From a virus, in IMG/VR virus record IMGVR_UViG_3300029448_000155, positions 1-24,443 of that record: a stretch of 24,443 nt of DNA; one strand, 5' to 3'. A model generated the notes under the pieces. The model ran no database searches, was not told where the DNA came from, and saw only the letters and a program-made list of their open reading frames with translations. Positions 14,101 through 23,706 of the stretch are shown in pieces. Both the position numbers and the translations under genes were made by a program. Positions within the stretch are counted from its first letter, which is position 1. The number at the start of each line of letters is the position of its first letter.

Positions 14101-17100
14101 TACTACAGCTTCTGATAATTGTTCATTACTTACCATTAAAGGAAATTGCATTTGATTTCTTGCTTTTAAAGATAATCTTTTTAATAAAGGAAGTTTTTTC
14201 TCCCAACGCTTGTGCATACTTCCTTCTTTCAATTGTTTATAAGTAGCTATTATGTTTTTATAATCTTTTAAATTTAACTGAGAAATAGGTTTCATTACAG
14301 GGTCCATAGGGTCTATATAAGAATAAAGCATTTCTATTGTTTTGTCAAATTTATTCATATCAAAACTAGAATCGTTTTTTATTAGATTTGCAAGCTCAGA
14401 TACTACTTCTCTTTGCTCTTGATTCACATTGCCTTTTCTTAAATCTTTTAAATTTTCTTTTATATCTGAAACCGCATTAGACAATTTTATTTCTTTTATT
14501 TTTTCGTTAAAATCCATTGACTTAAGTACTTTGCTTTCTTTGTACTTTTTAACATGATTCTTTACTTTAGGAGGTATATTTTTATTTGTCGTTGTTGTAG
14601 TAGGGTTTGTATACAATCTTCCTTGTTCTTTAAGAAATTCTATTAAATTTTTACTAGCTATTTCTTTAGAGTTAAAAGCAGTTAATGTAGTATTTGCTCT
14701 AGCGCCTTGTTTGTATAAAGCTTTTAGTCCTGGCTGTTTTAAACTATCTTTTTTAGGTAATCTAAAAAACTTTTGTTGTTTTTCATTAGTACGTTTACTT
14801 CTTAATGAACCTAACATATAAAAATCAAACATATCTTTAGCGTAATCTGAAGATAAAGACTCTTTAAATTGTCTTATTAACATATCTGTTTGAATTTGGT
14901 CTAATACAGCTGTCCCTTTAGTTTTATCTAGTTGTTTTGCTTTTACACTAGAAGGTTTACTTTTTTGTATTGCAGACATCAATTGATTAATTTCTGGAAC
15001 TTCTGATTTTCCATATGTTAAGTTACTTTCATCTACTGTTAAATGTATAGGTTCTTCACTGCTTCTTTGTTTTTGTTTTTTTCTATCATTATTTTTAAGA
15101 AATTCAGTAAAATCTTGTATTTTTCTCATTTCATCTGCTTGTATTTTTTTATTGTTTTTAACAGATTTTTGATATTGTTTAAGTATAACATTTAAAGAAG
15201 CACTTTCTGTTACAGAATTGTCAAGATATTCTTCAGCTGTACGCAAAGAATTTTCTAATTTTGCAAGCACTTCTGGTTGAGTATCTTTTTCTTTAATGCC
15301 ATGCCAATAGTCTTCTATTTTAGCTTTACGAAACATGTTTATAATAGATTTAGGAGATTTTTCAGAAAGCTGTTCTCTTTTCCATCTATTATTTAATTGA
15401 TTTGCATAAACAAAATTTATTTGTTTTTGTATAGTAGGTTGTTTTAAAGTAGTAGCATCTAATAGTTTTCTCCATCTATTTTGATTTCCTAAATTACCAA
15501 CTACTTTATTATGAGTATTAATTAATTTATCAAATTTAGCCTTATCTAATCTGTCAAATGTTGTAACTCTAGTGTCTACAGGTTTTAACATATTAGCAAT
15601 ATGAGGAAGTAAGGATGTTTTTCCTTCTTCTGGAATACGTTTTAAGTTTTTTAATAATCCTTGGACTTCATCAAAACTCCAACTTCTATTGTTTTTATAA
15701 TCCCAACCAAAAAAAGCACTATTTAAATTAGATATTAAATCGTATCTACTTTCTTTGGACACATTTGGAGTGTATTTTCTTTTCATACCTAATGTTAATT
15801 TATTATAAAAAGGAGCATCAGGAACTACACCTTCTTCAAATCCAGTTTTACCTGTATTTAATTCCATTACTTCAAATTTCTTTTTACTATAATAAGCTTT
15901 ATTTAATAATTTTTGCATTCCACTATAATCTATTAATCCAAGAACGTTTGCAGGGTCAGCTGTATATCTAACAAGAGCAGAAGATAACCATATTTGTTTT
16001 CTTTTGTCAACTTCACTTGATTTAGCTTCTCTAAATATTCTATATGCAATAGGGTTTGGCAATTTAACACGTTTTCCGTTTACGTTTTTGTGAGTCATAG
16101 TACCAGTTTCCATAACATCTTGACCACCGCTTCCAACTACTGAGCTCCAAGCTATTCTAGAATTTTGAACCAAAGATACAGCAGAAGGCATAAGCTGCCT
16201 AGAATCAGCAGTTTTTTGACCAACCATACCTCTAATTGATGGCGAAAATTGCATATAAGGATTTAAATTAGCTTCATTTTGTGACATATCGAATAAAAAT
16301 TGTATTCTATCTTTTAATTTAACTTCATTTAAGTTTGAATTTTCTGGTTTTACTGCTTCTTGTTGTATCATTTTTTCTACATCTAAAACTATATCTTTTT
16401 TAAACATATCTTTAACGTCTACAAATTTACCTGTTTCTGGATGTATAAATTCTTCAGATTGTCTTTTATACATTTTTATATGTTCAGGTCTAAGACCTTG
16501 ACCAGCTCCATCTGAATGTCTACCTCCAAAAAATACAAAATCAGAATCAGCGTCTAAATCAGCACCTCCTAGCATTTCCATGGCTCTTCCATGTAAAAGT
16601 GTACCATAATCATTTATACCGCTAAATCCTATCAATTTTAACGCTTGAGCACCAGATGCTGCATCTTGAGGAACTCTAACTGTTAGTCCTGTTAGCAATT
16701 CTGCGTATTTAGCTTTATTAACTGGATTTTTTTCTATTTCAGATGCTTTTAATGTATCTTCTAATGTTGATTCTTTTCTTTTAACAGAGTCATAAAATGG
16801 TAATTTTTTATATAAATTGCCTAAAACTAATAATTCATGAGAAGGAACCCCGTGCATTTTCATAGATAATTTATCATCATTAAGCTGAGGAAACTTTTCT
16901 TGTAAAGCTTTGTCATAAGGTCTCATTCTACCTTTTAATGAATTTTTTAACTTAGGTTTAAATACTTTATCAGCTATAAATTTATTAATAGCAGCTTGTA
17001 CAACTCCTCTTGTGTATTTTCCGTGATATAAAGGAAATTGATTTTCACCTAAAGAAGCAGCATGTTGTATAATATTATCTGCAGCAGTTCTAAAGTCAGC

Positions 17101-20100
17101 AATGTTATTCATTTGTCCTTCTAAATTGCCTAATTCAGCTTCCATTCTAAGGTTTGAAATAGATTTAGCTGAAGAATTTATCATTTCTAATATCATTTTA
17201 TTAGCAAGTGATTCGTTTCCAGGAGTAGTTAATACTTTTTCTATTTGTCTTATTCCTAAAGTATCAAAATGTTCTTTTATAAAAGCTTCTTCAGTACCTG
17301 GTATAGTTGCTTTTTCTTTTAAAATTTTAGATAATTCTCTATTTGATGATTCTTGTCCATTAAAAGCAGATTCGGCTAAATCTTTTTTCCAATTATTTAA
17401 AACAGATGCATTAGCAGATTTTAACATATGCTCATGTGGCATTATGTTTAATTGTTTTGGAGTAGGAACACCTACATGTTTACCATTTTTTATTCCAAGA
17501 CTATTTACAGAATCATATACTCCATAATTATATCTAAACGAACCTGGGTCTATTTCTATTACTTCAGCGCCTTCTGTTAACTCTAATTTTCCATTTTTTA
17601 TCTCATAATTACCAGATTTATATTTACCTAATTGCTTAGCAGAACTTTCATATATTATAAAATTAATACCATCTCCAAGCTTAGGATTGTTTGTTTTAAA
17701 CTCTCTCATCATTTTAGCCATATCAGGCAAAACCTTATGAGACATATATTTAGCTATAATACCATCTTGAAAAAATACAGATTTTTCTTGTCCTTGATAG
17801 TTTCCACCTCTATCTCTTTGCTGAGCATTTATAGTTTTGTTTTCTCCTAATATAGCTCCGTCAGTAGATTGTAAAAGTTCAGCATTTTTAGCCCCTACTA
17901 ATTCAACAAGTTTATTAGAATCTCTAACTATAACAGCTTTATAATTACCTTGTTCGCTTAATTTAAGATTGCCTACTTCTCTAGTATTGTTAATAAACAT
18001 TTTATCACCTCTCCAACCAGTGTTCATTAAAACAGGTAATCTTTTGTTTAGCTTTACAGTATTATTAATATATCCATCTTTGCCAATAAATAAACTAGCT
18101 TCTGATAGAGGTATATTATTTATAGCAGCATGATAGGCAATGTTTGATTGCATTCCTTTTATTTCATCTGCAAATGTTGTTTCATATAAAGACTTTAATG
18201 CATCTCTACTAGTTTCTTCAGATAATTTAGTTTTTACATCTTGAGGTATTTTAACTTTCTTTAAATCTGGATGATATTTGACAAATACTATTTTATCTTT
18301 ATCACCCTCTCCTCCCCAAATATGCATATCGTGTTTTTCTTTCATTTCCTTTACAGTATTAATAATTGCTTTTCTTTTACGTAAATTTGCTTCTTTAAAA
18401 GCAGCCTCATATGTTTCGTATTTAAGATTACCTAAACCATCAGCTTCAGAAATAAGTCTATTTGCCATAGTGCTTTCATACCTAGTAAGCTCTATACCAT
18501 CAATTCTTTGCAAGTAAGTATGTACAGGGTCGTCTCCTTTTTTACCGTATCTATTAAATTCTTTTTCTAATGGACTTTCAGGAGCGTTTTGACCTTTCTT
18601 ACCTAAATCAGATGATAATTGAATAGAACCAATTTGTCCATCAGTATTAATTTCACTAATAGGGTTTCCATATTTTTTAGCAACAAGCCATTGACGTAAA
18701 CTTCCTTTTAATTCTTCTGGAAGAGTTTTATATTTTGACTTTGCTTGAATTTCATTTATAAAATCAGTAGAGCGAGTTTCAAATATTCCCTGTTCATTCA
18801 TCTCTAAATCTTGTTTGCTTTTTTTAATATACTGTTCAGATATAGAACTAGCAATTTCAGATATTTCATTTAACTTGTTTTGTCTAGCAATATTTTCTGG
18901 AAAATCTTTAACAAATTTTGCATCATTTAATAAGCCATATATAATTCTGTTTTTTAAATCTGAATTAAGTTGAAATTCAACAGTAGAACCAGTTTCAAAA
19001 TTAGACAAATCAATATCAAGGTTATTTTCTTTTTTTATAGTTTCAATGTTCTGACCTTTGTTATTCGCTGCAAATGACTGTTTTTCAATCATATTATGCG
19101 CAATGCTCATTACCTTATTGTTTACATTGTTTGGCGTTATAAAGGCTATTTTATCGCCTAATTCGGGTATTGTGTCTATTATCTCAAATGTTCCAAATTC
19201 TTTTGTAAGTGGATTTTCTTTAGCTGGATTCCACTTAAGAGTTCCTAATTCTTTATTTATAACATATAATGGTTTACCTGTATTTATAGCTAATTGACCA
19301 TTTATTTTTTGTAATAAAGCTAGACCATCTAAAGAGCTGTTTACCTTAGCATCGGCTATAACTATAGAGTCTGCTAATCTCATCCTATATGCATCCCTTC
19401 TTAAAGCTTTATAAGCATTTCCAGTAGTTCCATATCTAAGAGAATTTACGTCAAAGTCTCTTACATCTGCTCCAGCTTTTCTTGATATTTCTGCTCTTCT
19501 GTTGTAATCTTGAATAGCACTAGAAACATACTTGTCTTGTTTGTCTAAGTTTCTAGGTGTAATAATAACTTCATCACCCTTACCAACTTTACCACCTCTT
19601 TGGTTAGGCATTTTTATTTGAAAGGTATTAATGCCTTCTTCAGCTGCTTTTTCTGATAATATAGAGTCAAATCCTCTACTACCAGATGTTAATATAAATT
19701 TGTCTTTATTTTTAACTATAGGTTTTTTAACAACTTTAATTTTTTTGGTTTTTTTAGACATTTTATCATTGCCTAATTTTTTAGCTTCTGCAAACGCTTT
19801 TTCTTTAGAATTTTGATACCATCTTTTTTGTTCTTTAGTTAAGGGTTTTTGTTTAACAAAACCTACTTCAACGCCATCTATTTCTACAGTATATCCTTTT
19901 TTATTTTTATTCCAAGTAACAGAGGGTATTTGGTTTTTTATAACAACTTCAGGTTTTAAAACCATATTATCTAAATATTTAATAGTTTGCTTTTTAGTTA
20001 AAGAAGCGCCTGTTTTAGATAATCCTAATTCTTTATTAACATTATATTGTTTAAATTTTCCATATCTAGAATGAACTCCAAAATCACCTGGTTTTAATTT

Positions 20101-21660
20101 TTTACCACCACCTATAAATCCAAGAGCTTTCATAGCATCTACCTGTGATTGCTTTCTTGGGGATGGATTTGTAGGCGATTCGCCTTTTGCTATAGTTTTA
20201 TCTTCTGGGAATTTTTTGTCTAATTTTCTAGCAGCTTCGGCAACTTTTTTAGGATACAAAGAAAGACCTTCTTCATAGCTTCCAACTTTTTTTACCATTC
20301 TTTTTATAATCCAATCTTGCTTAAGCGTAGGATGAGTTCCATACCCTTCAAATGGCATTATCCTACCTTTATAATCTCCTGCTCTTCCACTAGAACTTCT
20401 ATAAAAAAAATGAATTTTTCCATCTATATTTGCTTTAAAAACTTCTCTAGAACCTTGACCAACACCAGCATAACTTAAATTTTCTATTTTAGGCTCTTTA
20501 ACTTCTTCTTTTATTTCTTTTTTTATGTTATCTTTAGTACCTTTTGAAATATTTGTTTTTTTATCTAAAGCTTCTTGAAACTCTGAGAACTCTTCTTTCA
20601 AAGCATATTCTAATTCCCTAGGGTCTTGACCTCTCGCTAATCCTGTTTCTTTTTCTGCAAGTATAAGAAGTTCATTTTTAACCTCTCTTGGCAAACCTTT
20701 CCAAGAAGGCATAGAAGTAGGGTCCATAGTTGTATCTAATCTGCCGCTTTGTGATTGTCTAGCAAATGGTATGTTTTCTTTGTAATGAATTTCTCTAGCT
20801 TTAGTTTGAGCCCAGCTTAATTCTTTACCGCCAAAGTAAGCTCCTAATAAATATTCATATATTTGTTCTGGAGTCGTAGCTCCTCTAATAGTAGAAGGTA
20901 GTCCCAGAAATAAAGAACCAGATAACGCTCTTGCAAATGTAGTAGCTGTTTCATCTTTTAATTTTATCTTATTACCAATAACTTTAAAACCACCACCTGC
21001 AATTGCTCCATGAAAAAAGCTATCCATCATAGCATCTGTTCCATGTTGCCAAGTAGATATAGCACTAGCAGTACCTAATGTAAAAGCTCCGCTCATAACA
21101 TCTTTAGCTAAATTTGTCTTTAGAAAATCAGTAGCTGTATTTAACGCTTGATTTTTAGCAAAAAGATTCTTTCCCATAACGCTTTTTACAATTTTCTTTG
21201 CTTGAGGTTTTACTAAATCTTCAGCCATAGCTAAAGGTATACCTCTTTTAGGTATTGCTGCAGCTATACCAAGTAATTTACTTGACTCTGTTAGTATACC
21301 AAGTTTATTAAGAGGACTAGCTACTATACCTGGGGCAAATCCAACTAAGTGACCTATGTTTTTGGCTATAGCTTCCCATTGATTATCTGGTTGTTCTTTA
21401 TAAAGATTTAAAGTAGTAAAACCTTCTATAAACCCAGAACCTGCATGTTTAATAGCTTCCATAATAGAAAAGTCACCTTCATAAAAAGGTACATTATGAT
21501 ACTGAGCATGTTGTCTAATTGAATCTAATAACTGAGGATTAAATCTATTTGGAGATTTTCCATATAACTTTATGTAGTCTCTAGTTTGGTTTTTATCAAA
21601 CCTAGGGGCAAATTGTTGTTGCTGTTGTTGTTGTTCAGCTACTTGTTGTGGTTGAGCCAT
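11149..21660 (-). CDS. Giant virion protein with putative DPBB RNA polymerase and SLOG domains, 3503 aa
   Basis: One uninterrupted frame of 3503 codons. The N terminus is Gln-rich (about 1-15). Residues about 655-805 look like a SLOG nucleotide-binding Rossmann domain: TSGSRGFDS with Gly660, a Leu-Ala-Asp-x-Ile-Val-Ile-Ala strand, and GKPLYVI with Gly795. Residues about 1670-1710 read R-V-P...A-L-K-L-I-G-F...GGADLDADSDF. Asp1701, Asp1703 and Asp1705 match NADFDGD, the Mg-binding loop of the second double-psi barrel of multisubunit-type RNA polymerases and of crAss-like phage polymerases. A candidate first barrel is near 1260-1310 (STDG, then Lys1293 and Lys1304). A hydrophobic segment at about 3350-3373 may be a membrane helix. 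The other regions are mostly helical and unassigned. It lies just downstream of two probable internal virion proteins, so it is probably packaged and injected, transcribing early genes and perhaps acting as a polyvalent protein. The DPBB call rests on motifs. Confidence 0.75.
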   Translation of the reverse strand: MAQPQQVAEQQQQQQQFAPRFDKNQTRDYIKLYGKSPNRFNPQLLDSIRQHAQYHNVPFYEGDFSIMEAIKHAGSGFIEGFTTLNLYKEQPDNQWEAIAKNIGHLVGFAPGIVASPLNKLGILTESSKLLGIAAAIPKRGIPLAMAEDLVKPQAKKIVKSVMGKNLFAKNQALNTATDFLKTNLAKDVMSGAFTLGTASAISTWQHGTDAMMDSFFHGAIAGGGFKVIGNKIKLKDETATTFARALSGSLFLGLPSTIRGATTPEQIYEYLLGAYFGGKELSWAQTKAREIHYKENIPFARQSQSGRLDTTMDPTSMPSWKGLPREVKNELLILAEKETGLARGQDPRELEYALKEEFSEFQEALDKKTNISKGTKDNIKKEIKEEVKEPKIENLSYAGVGQGSREVFKANIDGKIHFFYRSSSGRAGDYKGRIMPFEGYGTHPTLKQDWIIKRMVKKVGSYEEGLSLYPKKVAEAARKLDKKFPEDKTIAKGESPTNPSPRKQSQVDAMKALGFIGGGKKLKPGDFGVHSRYGKFKQYNVNKELGLSKTGASLTKKQTIKYLDNMVLKPEVVIKNQIPSVTWNKNKKGYTVEIDGVEVGFVKQKPLTKEQKRWYQNSKEKAFAEAKKLGNDKMSKKTKKIKVVKKPIVKNKDKFILTSGSRGFDSILSEKAAEEGINTFQIKMPNQRGGKVGKGDEVIITPRNLDKQDKYVSSAIQDYNRRAEISRKAGADVRDFDVNSLRYGTTGNAYKALRRDAYRMRLADSIVIADAKVNSSLDGLALLQKINGQLAINTGKPLYVINKELGTLKWNPAKENPLTKEFGTFEIIDTIPELGDKIAFITPNNVNNKVMSIAHNMIEKQSFAANNKGQNIETIKKENNLDIDLSNFETGSTVEFQLNSDLKNRIIYGLLNDAKFVKDFPENIARQNKLNEISEIASSISEQYIKKSKQDLEMNEQGIFETRSTDFINEIQAKSKYKTLPEELKGSLRQWLVAKKYGNPISEINTDGQIGSIQLSSDLGKKGQNAPESPLEKEFNRYGKKGDDPVHTYLQRIDGIELTRYESTMANRLISEADGLGNLKYETYEAAFKEANLRKRKAIINTVKEMKEKHDMHIWGGEGDKDKIVFVKYHPDLKKVKIPQDVKTKLSEETSRDALKSLYETTFADEIKGMQSNIAYHAAINNIPLSEASLFIGKDGYINNTVKLNKRLPVLMNTGWRGDKMFINNTREVGNLKLSEQGNYKAVIVRDSNKLVELVGAKNAELLQSTDGAILGENKTINAQQRDRGGNYQGQEKSVFFQDGIIAKYMSHKVLPDMAKMMREFKTNNPKLGDGINFIIYESSAKQLGKYKSGNYEIKNGKLELTEGAEVIEIDPGSFRYNYGVYDSVNSLGIKNGKHVGVPTPKQLNIMPHEHMLKSANASVLNNWKKDLAESAFNGQESSNRELSKILKEKATIPGTEEAFIKEHFDTLGIRQIEKVLTTPGNESLANKMILEMINSSAKSISNLRMEAELGNLEGQMNNIADFRTAADNIIQHAASLGENQFPLYHGKYTRGVVQAAINKFIADKVFKPKLKNSLKGRMRPYDKALQEKFPQLNDDKLSMKMHGVPSHELLVLGNLYKKLPFYDSVKRKESTLEDTLKASEIEKNPVNKAKYAELLTGLTVRVPQDAASGAQALKLIGFSGINDYGTLLHGRAMEMLGGADLDADSDFVFFGGRHSDGAGQGLRPEHIKMYKRQSEEFIHPETGKFVDVKDMFKKDIVLDVEKMIQQEAVKPENSNLNEVKLKDRIQFLFDMSQNEANLNPYMQFSPSIRGMVGQKTADSRQLMPSAVSLVQNSRIAWSSVVGSGGQDVMETGTMTHKNVNGKRVKLPNPIAYRIFREAKSSEVDKRKQIWLSSALVRYTADPANVLGLIDYSGMQKLLNKAYYSKKKFEVMELNTGKTGFEEGVVPDAPFYNKLTLGMKRKYTPNVSKESRYDLISNLNSAFFGWDYKNNRSWSFDEVQGLLKNLKRIPEEGKTSLLPHIANMLKPVDTRVTTFDRLDKAKFDKLINTHNKVVGNLGNQNRWRKLLDATTLKQPTIQKQINFVYANQLNNRWKREQLSEKSPKSIINMFRKAKIEDYWHGIKEKDTQPEVLAKLENSLRTAEEYLDNSVTESASLNVILKQYQKSVKNNKKIQADEMRKIQDFTEFLKNNDRKKQKQRSSEEPIHLTVDESNLTYGKSEVPEINQLMSAIQKSKPSSVKAKQLDKTKGTAVLDQIQTDMLIRQFKESLSSDYAKDMFDFYMLGSLRSKRTNEKQQKFFRLPKKDSLKQPGLKALYKQGARANTTLTAFNSKEIASKNLIEFLKEQGRLYTNPTTTTTNKNIPPKVKNHVKKYKESKVLKSMDFNEKIKEIKLSNAVSDIKENLKDLRKGNVNQEQREVVSELANLIKNDSSFDMNKFDKTIEMLYSYIDPMDPVMKPISQLNLKDYKNIIATYKQLKEGSMHKRWEKKLPLLKRLSLKARNQMQFPLMVSNEQLSEAVVKVHKKKYQKSWDKGEPKEVDVLYPTSHGEIMQGQIHRVSSMQEAHSNRLVNDLTKKVRFLSQLPGNEGIDLHNIALATRESRVSYETPEIQQIYKDNLKRIQDGLSWDVLKNKKYVLDLGEKTRKTYNGKKIVEMVENIMENHYNGMDQLNRGVFQTISNAEYSKIPKNEKYLWEKSGSNNWKKHPLAEYTLGFYDMNPGGTTYKTHRILNINRFMTDLSKAYYKGPDKALEFAIHAGADGMRQLMNSMAIELMPITQYVKRVYNPKTKKTTEKTISISKYKELKDKKGWLPDKDVNIKKLEKVIVPLTGKRKGYVPHYWPDNSGMKETLNKELAEVSKKYNDLLKNVTAGTVKGNKEYENGLNDYITEYKSLVNRYKFQTGDYEIGQQVDFQTALDAAMFPAMKAQLVASEQSRLNIQNLPSITSRAGSSKKREYHKTKWLMDPAIHSMYIQNTTRDLYGGLTNLLTRWTLNSMNKTNYKNIVENPRWYNSSTKTAKKGKEADFNEAKEVVKNWNYFWSDFVKQAQGMPTVVSEAAWNNPGLHLSTTPAGWFADNIAANNVNKMGKALGLIKDGKLPKELQGLDNYDVQKLSNIEARFQLASLMTHPKTPINNVFGGSMHTWQSVGTDAMRKVYNYDYLQTLNPKLKTKQDVFKFLDEHGVQLEMAKSELGLDKSIRALKNQDFVNELASKATGNKEVTKEDLSYLKKKYKLTDKIVDIAGKFMTIPERHIRKDAWMSHYIKAYERLGGAITDPNSPILIEIANRGVKATQFLYSAPFRPGFARSGVGKVMSRFQLWAWNAVRFRNDVRKQAKRYGYKEGSPGMNKLKRMMTADIMVMALGSAFMYSMFEQTIPAPYSWFQDTADWFFGDEKTRERAFFGTYPGALAPLQMITPPVARFPISIVRELAEDDYTKLADYYMWTMFPFGRMGRDLFHPEQNIFKNPMRIPEKVFGFPMSGIAKESSSQLNSASPPTPGSSFDLF

Positions 21661-21668
21661 TTAGGCCT

Positions 21669-22742
21669 TTACTTAAGATATGGTGCTAATTTTGCTCTAG
21701 CTGCTTCTATACCTGCTGCACCAGACGTATCAACTGGTTCACCACCATAAGTGTTAGATACTCTTGCATCTTGAGCAGTTTGATAATTATCTCTATTGTT
21801 ATACAATGCTAAACCTGCTCCTCCTATAAGAGCAGCAAGTGCTCCGTATGGGCCAAATCTAGCCAACATTGCTAATCCACGAGATTTTCCTAAATGCTTG
21901 GTTAATAAAGATGTAGTTGACTTCATAGATGGCGCTTTACCTTTAGCTTTAGAAAATAAATTTGCTATTCCTTTTCTAAGGCTTGATTGAGAAGATTTTG
22001 GCAATGGTTTACCATCAGGACCTAAAATAGGAGAAGCTGCTCCTCCTGCCCCAGTTCCTGCTCCAGCACTACCAGATGCTGCTCCGCCTCCAAAAAATGA
22101 ACCTGTTTTAAATTTATTATATGCCCCTTTTCCTAAACCATATCCTGCTAGCATACCAGGAACACTTGTTGCTAACTCTCCTAAGGTATCATCTGCTTTA
22201 GGCATTAACATACCACGAAAATCTGAAAGCTGGTCTAATGCAGTACGTTTAGGAGTCATCATGCTTGTAATTATAGGGTCGACACTATTATTATTTAAAT
22301 AATTAGCTAAATTTGGCATATTACTAAACTTAGACCTCATATCGCTATCAGAAGATTTAGTCATATTTTGATTACTTTTAATGTTATTTTCAATTTCTCT
22401 TATCATCATTGCTTGGTAACCATCATACTGCTTTTTAAAGCTTAAAGGATTTATACCTGCTCTTTCAGCAGCTATTCTTTCTCTTTTACCCCAACCACTA
22501 GACAAATCATTCCAAGCTTGAAATGCGCTTTTTACGTTAAAATCTGCATCTTTAAACTTATCTGAATCTATATCTGTGTTAGACAAATCAACAAGGCTTT
22601 TTAAATTTGTATTTATAGAATTTTGAACATCCATAGAAAGCCTTTCGCCTCTACTAGGAAGACCTGCAGCTACAGATGATAATACGCTTCCTACGCTATT
22701 TCCACCAGCCATGCTTGCCATTTGATTAAAATTAAGTGCCAT
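21669..22742 (-). CDS. Probable internal virion/ejection protein, 357 aa
   Basis: The protein has a helical, polar N-terminal two-thirds. A Gly/Ala/Ser-rich linker at about 215-240 follows, then a basic stretch, and a small hydrophobic segment at about 298-310 (YGALAALIGGAGLALY) that could insert in a membrane. Composition and position fit phage internal core or ejection proteins that help the giant protein and DNA cross the cell envelope. Its ATG overlaps the stop of the gene upstream (TAATG), with AAGGAG before it, and eight bases separate it from the giant gene. The family is not recognised by sequence. Confidence 0.65.
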   Translation of the reverse strand: MALNFNQMASMAGGNSVGSVLSSVAAGLPSRGERLSMDVQNSINTNLKSLVDLSNTDIDSDKFKDADFNVKSAFQAWNDLSSGWGKRERIAAERAGINPLSFKKQYDGYQAMMIREIENNIKSNQNMTKSSDSDMRSKFSNMPNLANYLNNNSVDPIITSMMTPKRTALDQLSDFRGMLMPKADDTLGELATSVPGMLAGYGLGKGAYNKFKTGSFFGGGAASGSAGAGTGAGGAASPILGPDGKPLPKSSQSSLRKGIANLFSKAKGKAPSMKSTTSLLTKHLGKSRGLAMLARFGPYGALAALIGGAGLALYNNRDNYQTAQDARVSNTYGGEPVDTSGAAGIEAARAKLAPYLK

Positions 22743-23356
22743 TATTGAATATCTCCTTGTGTATCTGTTTTAGATTTAAATAAATTACTAAAAATATCTG
22801 AAAAAGCATCGCTTTCTCCAATTTTAAAACCAGCCATTCCTCCTTGTAATAAACCACTAAATGCATTTTGAGAGTCTTGATTTCTCATATTCAAATTAGA
22901 TAAATAAGCGTTACCCATATTTTCATCTAATCCTTGTTGCAATCCTGTCATTTGACCCATTATTCCAGTGCCTTGACTAAATCTTTTTTGCAAAGCGTTT
23001 AAAAAGTTTTGATTAACTCCACCCATAGCAGAGTTCATTCCTATTCTTTGTTGCATTGCTATTTGTCCTGGAGACATATTTGTCATACTTCCTAATTTTT
23101 GCATTTGATTACTTATTTGAGAGCCTTGATTCATTGCATTTTGATTTAAAAGATTTCTCATTTGCATATTAATAGCAGATTGAGGGTCTCTTAACTGCCT
23201 AGATAAGCCTAGATTCTCATCAATTAAACCTTGAGTTCTTTGCTGACTTGCAGCTATTTTATTTTCATCTATTTCTTCTGACCCAGGAGTACTTGCTCCA
23301 AGTAATCCTCCAAGAATAGTAGGTGCCATTGCACCTAATGTTGCAAGAATTGCCAT
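22742..23356 (-). CDS. Probable internal virion protein, 204 aa
   Basis: A hydrophobic Ala/Gly/Leu-rich N terminus (about 1-22) is followed by a long Gln/Asn/Met-rich helical region with many N-Q-M repeats. A second Gly-rich hydrophobic patch lies near 168-180. This composition is typical of small phage internal core or ejection proteins (compare T7 gp14 in general style, not by proven homology). It is translated just before the 357-aa protein and the giant protein, so the three probably act together in the virion. The ATG has a GGAG site about nine bases upstream. Confidence 0.65.
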   Translation of the reverse strand: MAILATLGAMAPTILGGLLGASTPGSEEIDENKIAASQQRTQGLIDENLGLSRQLRDPQSAINMQMRNLLNQNAMNQGSQISNQMQKLGSMTNMSPGQIAMQQRIGMNSAMGGVNQNFLNALQKRFSQGTGIMGQMTGLQQGLDENMGNAYLSNLNMRNQDSQNAFSGLLQGGMAGFKIGESDAFSDIFSNLFKSKTDTQGDIQ

Positions 23357-23418
23357 TATATATATATCTCCTCAGTTTTCATAACTATAATTTACACATA
23401 CTATTGTATTAAAACAAG

Positions 23419-23562
23419 CTATTTAGTTTTCTTAGCTTTAGTTTTTTCTTCTGTTTCTTTTTCAACAGTTAAAAACTCTATAATTGCTTGACATTTAATG
23501 TAAGCGTTTTCAATTTGTTTTAATTGCTTTGTAAAATCGTCTATCTTTTTTTCATAATCCAT
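23419..23562 (-). CDS. Small helical protein, 47 aa
   Basis: An ATG frame of 47 codons follows AAAGGA by six bases. The protein is charged and helical, with I-x2-F-x3-L-x2-I heptads and a Lys/Glu/Thr-rich tail. It sits alone between the fibre-like genes and the internal virion genes. It may be a small virion accessory or assembly factor. It has no recognised family. Confidence 0.6.
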   Translation of the reverse strand: MDYEKKIDDFTKQLKQIENAYIKCQAIIEFLTVEKETEEKTKAKKTK

Positions 23563-23706
23563 AATTGTTCCTTTGTTAAATTTATGTTTATATATTATAT
23601 ATTTTTATTTTAAAAAGCAATAGTTATTTTATAGCTGTAAGTTACTTAAATATAGCGACTTACGTTTTTTACAGACTAACCAGTCGGTTTTGGTTTAGCA
23701 ATCCTA

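Noticed and set aside
11149-21660. Plus-strand reading frames of 60-141 codons inside the giant gene, for example 17102-17527
   Set aside because: They are antisense shadows of an intact, long coding frame. They lack ribosome sites and have Phe/Ile/Ser-rich compositions expected from reversed AT-rich codons.
23637-23670. 6-bp hairpin followed by six T in plus orientation
   Set aside because: No plus-strand gene reads into it, and the stem is short. It may be chance in AT-rich DNA.
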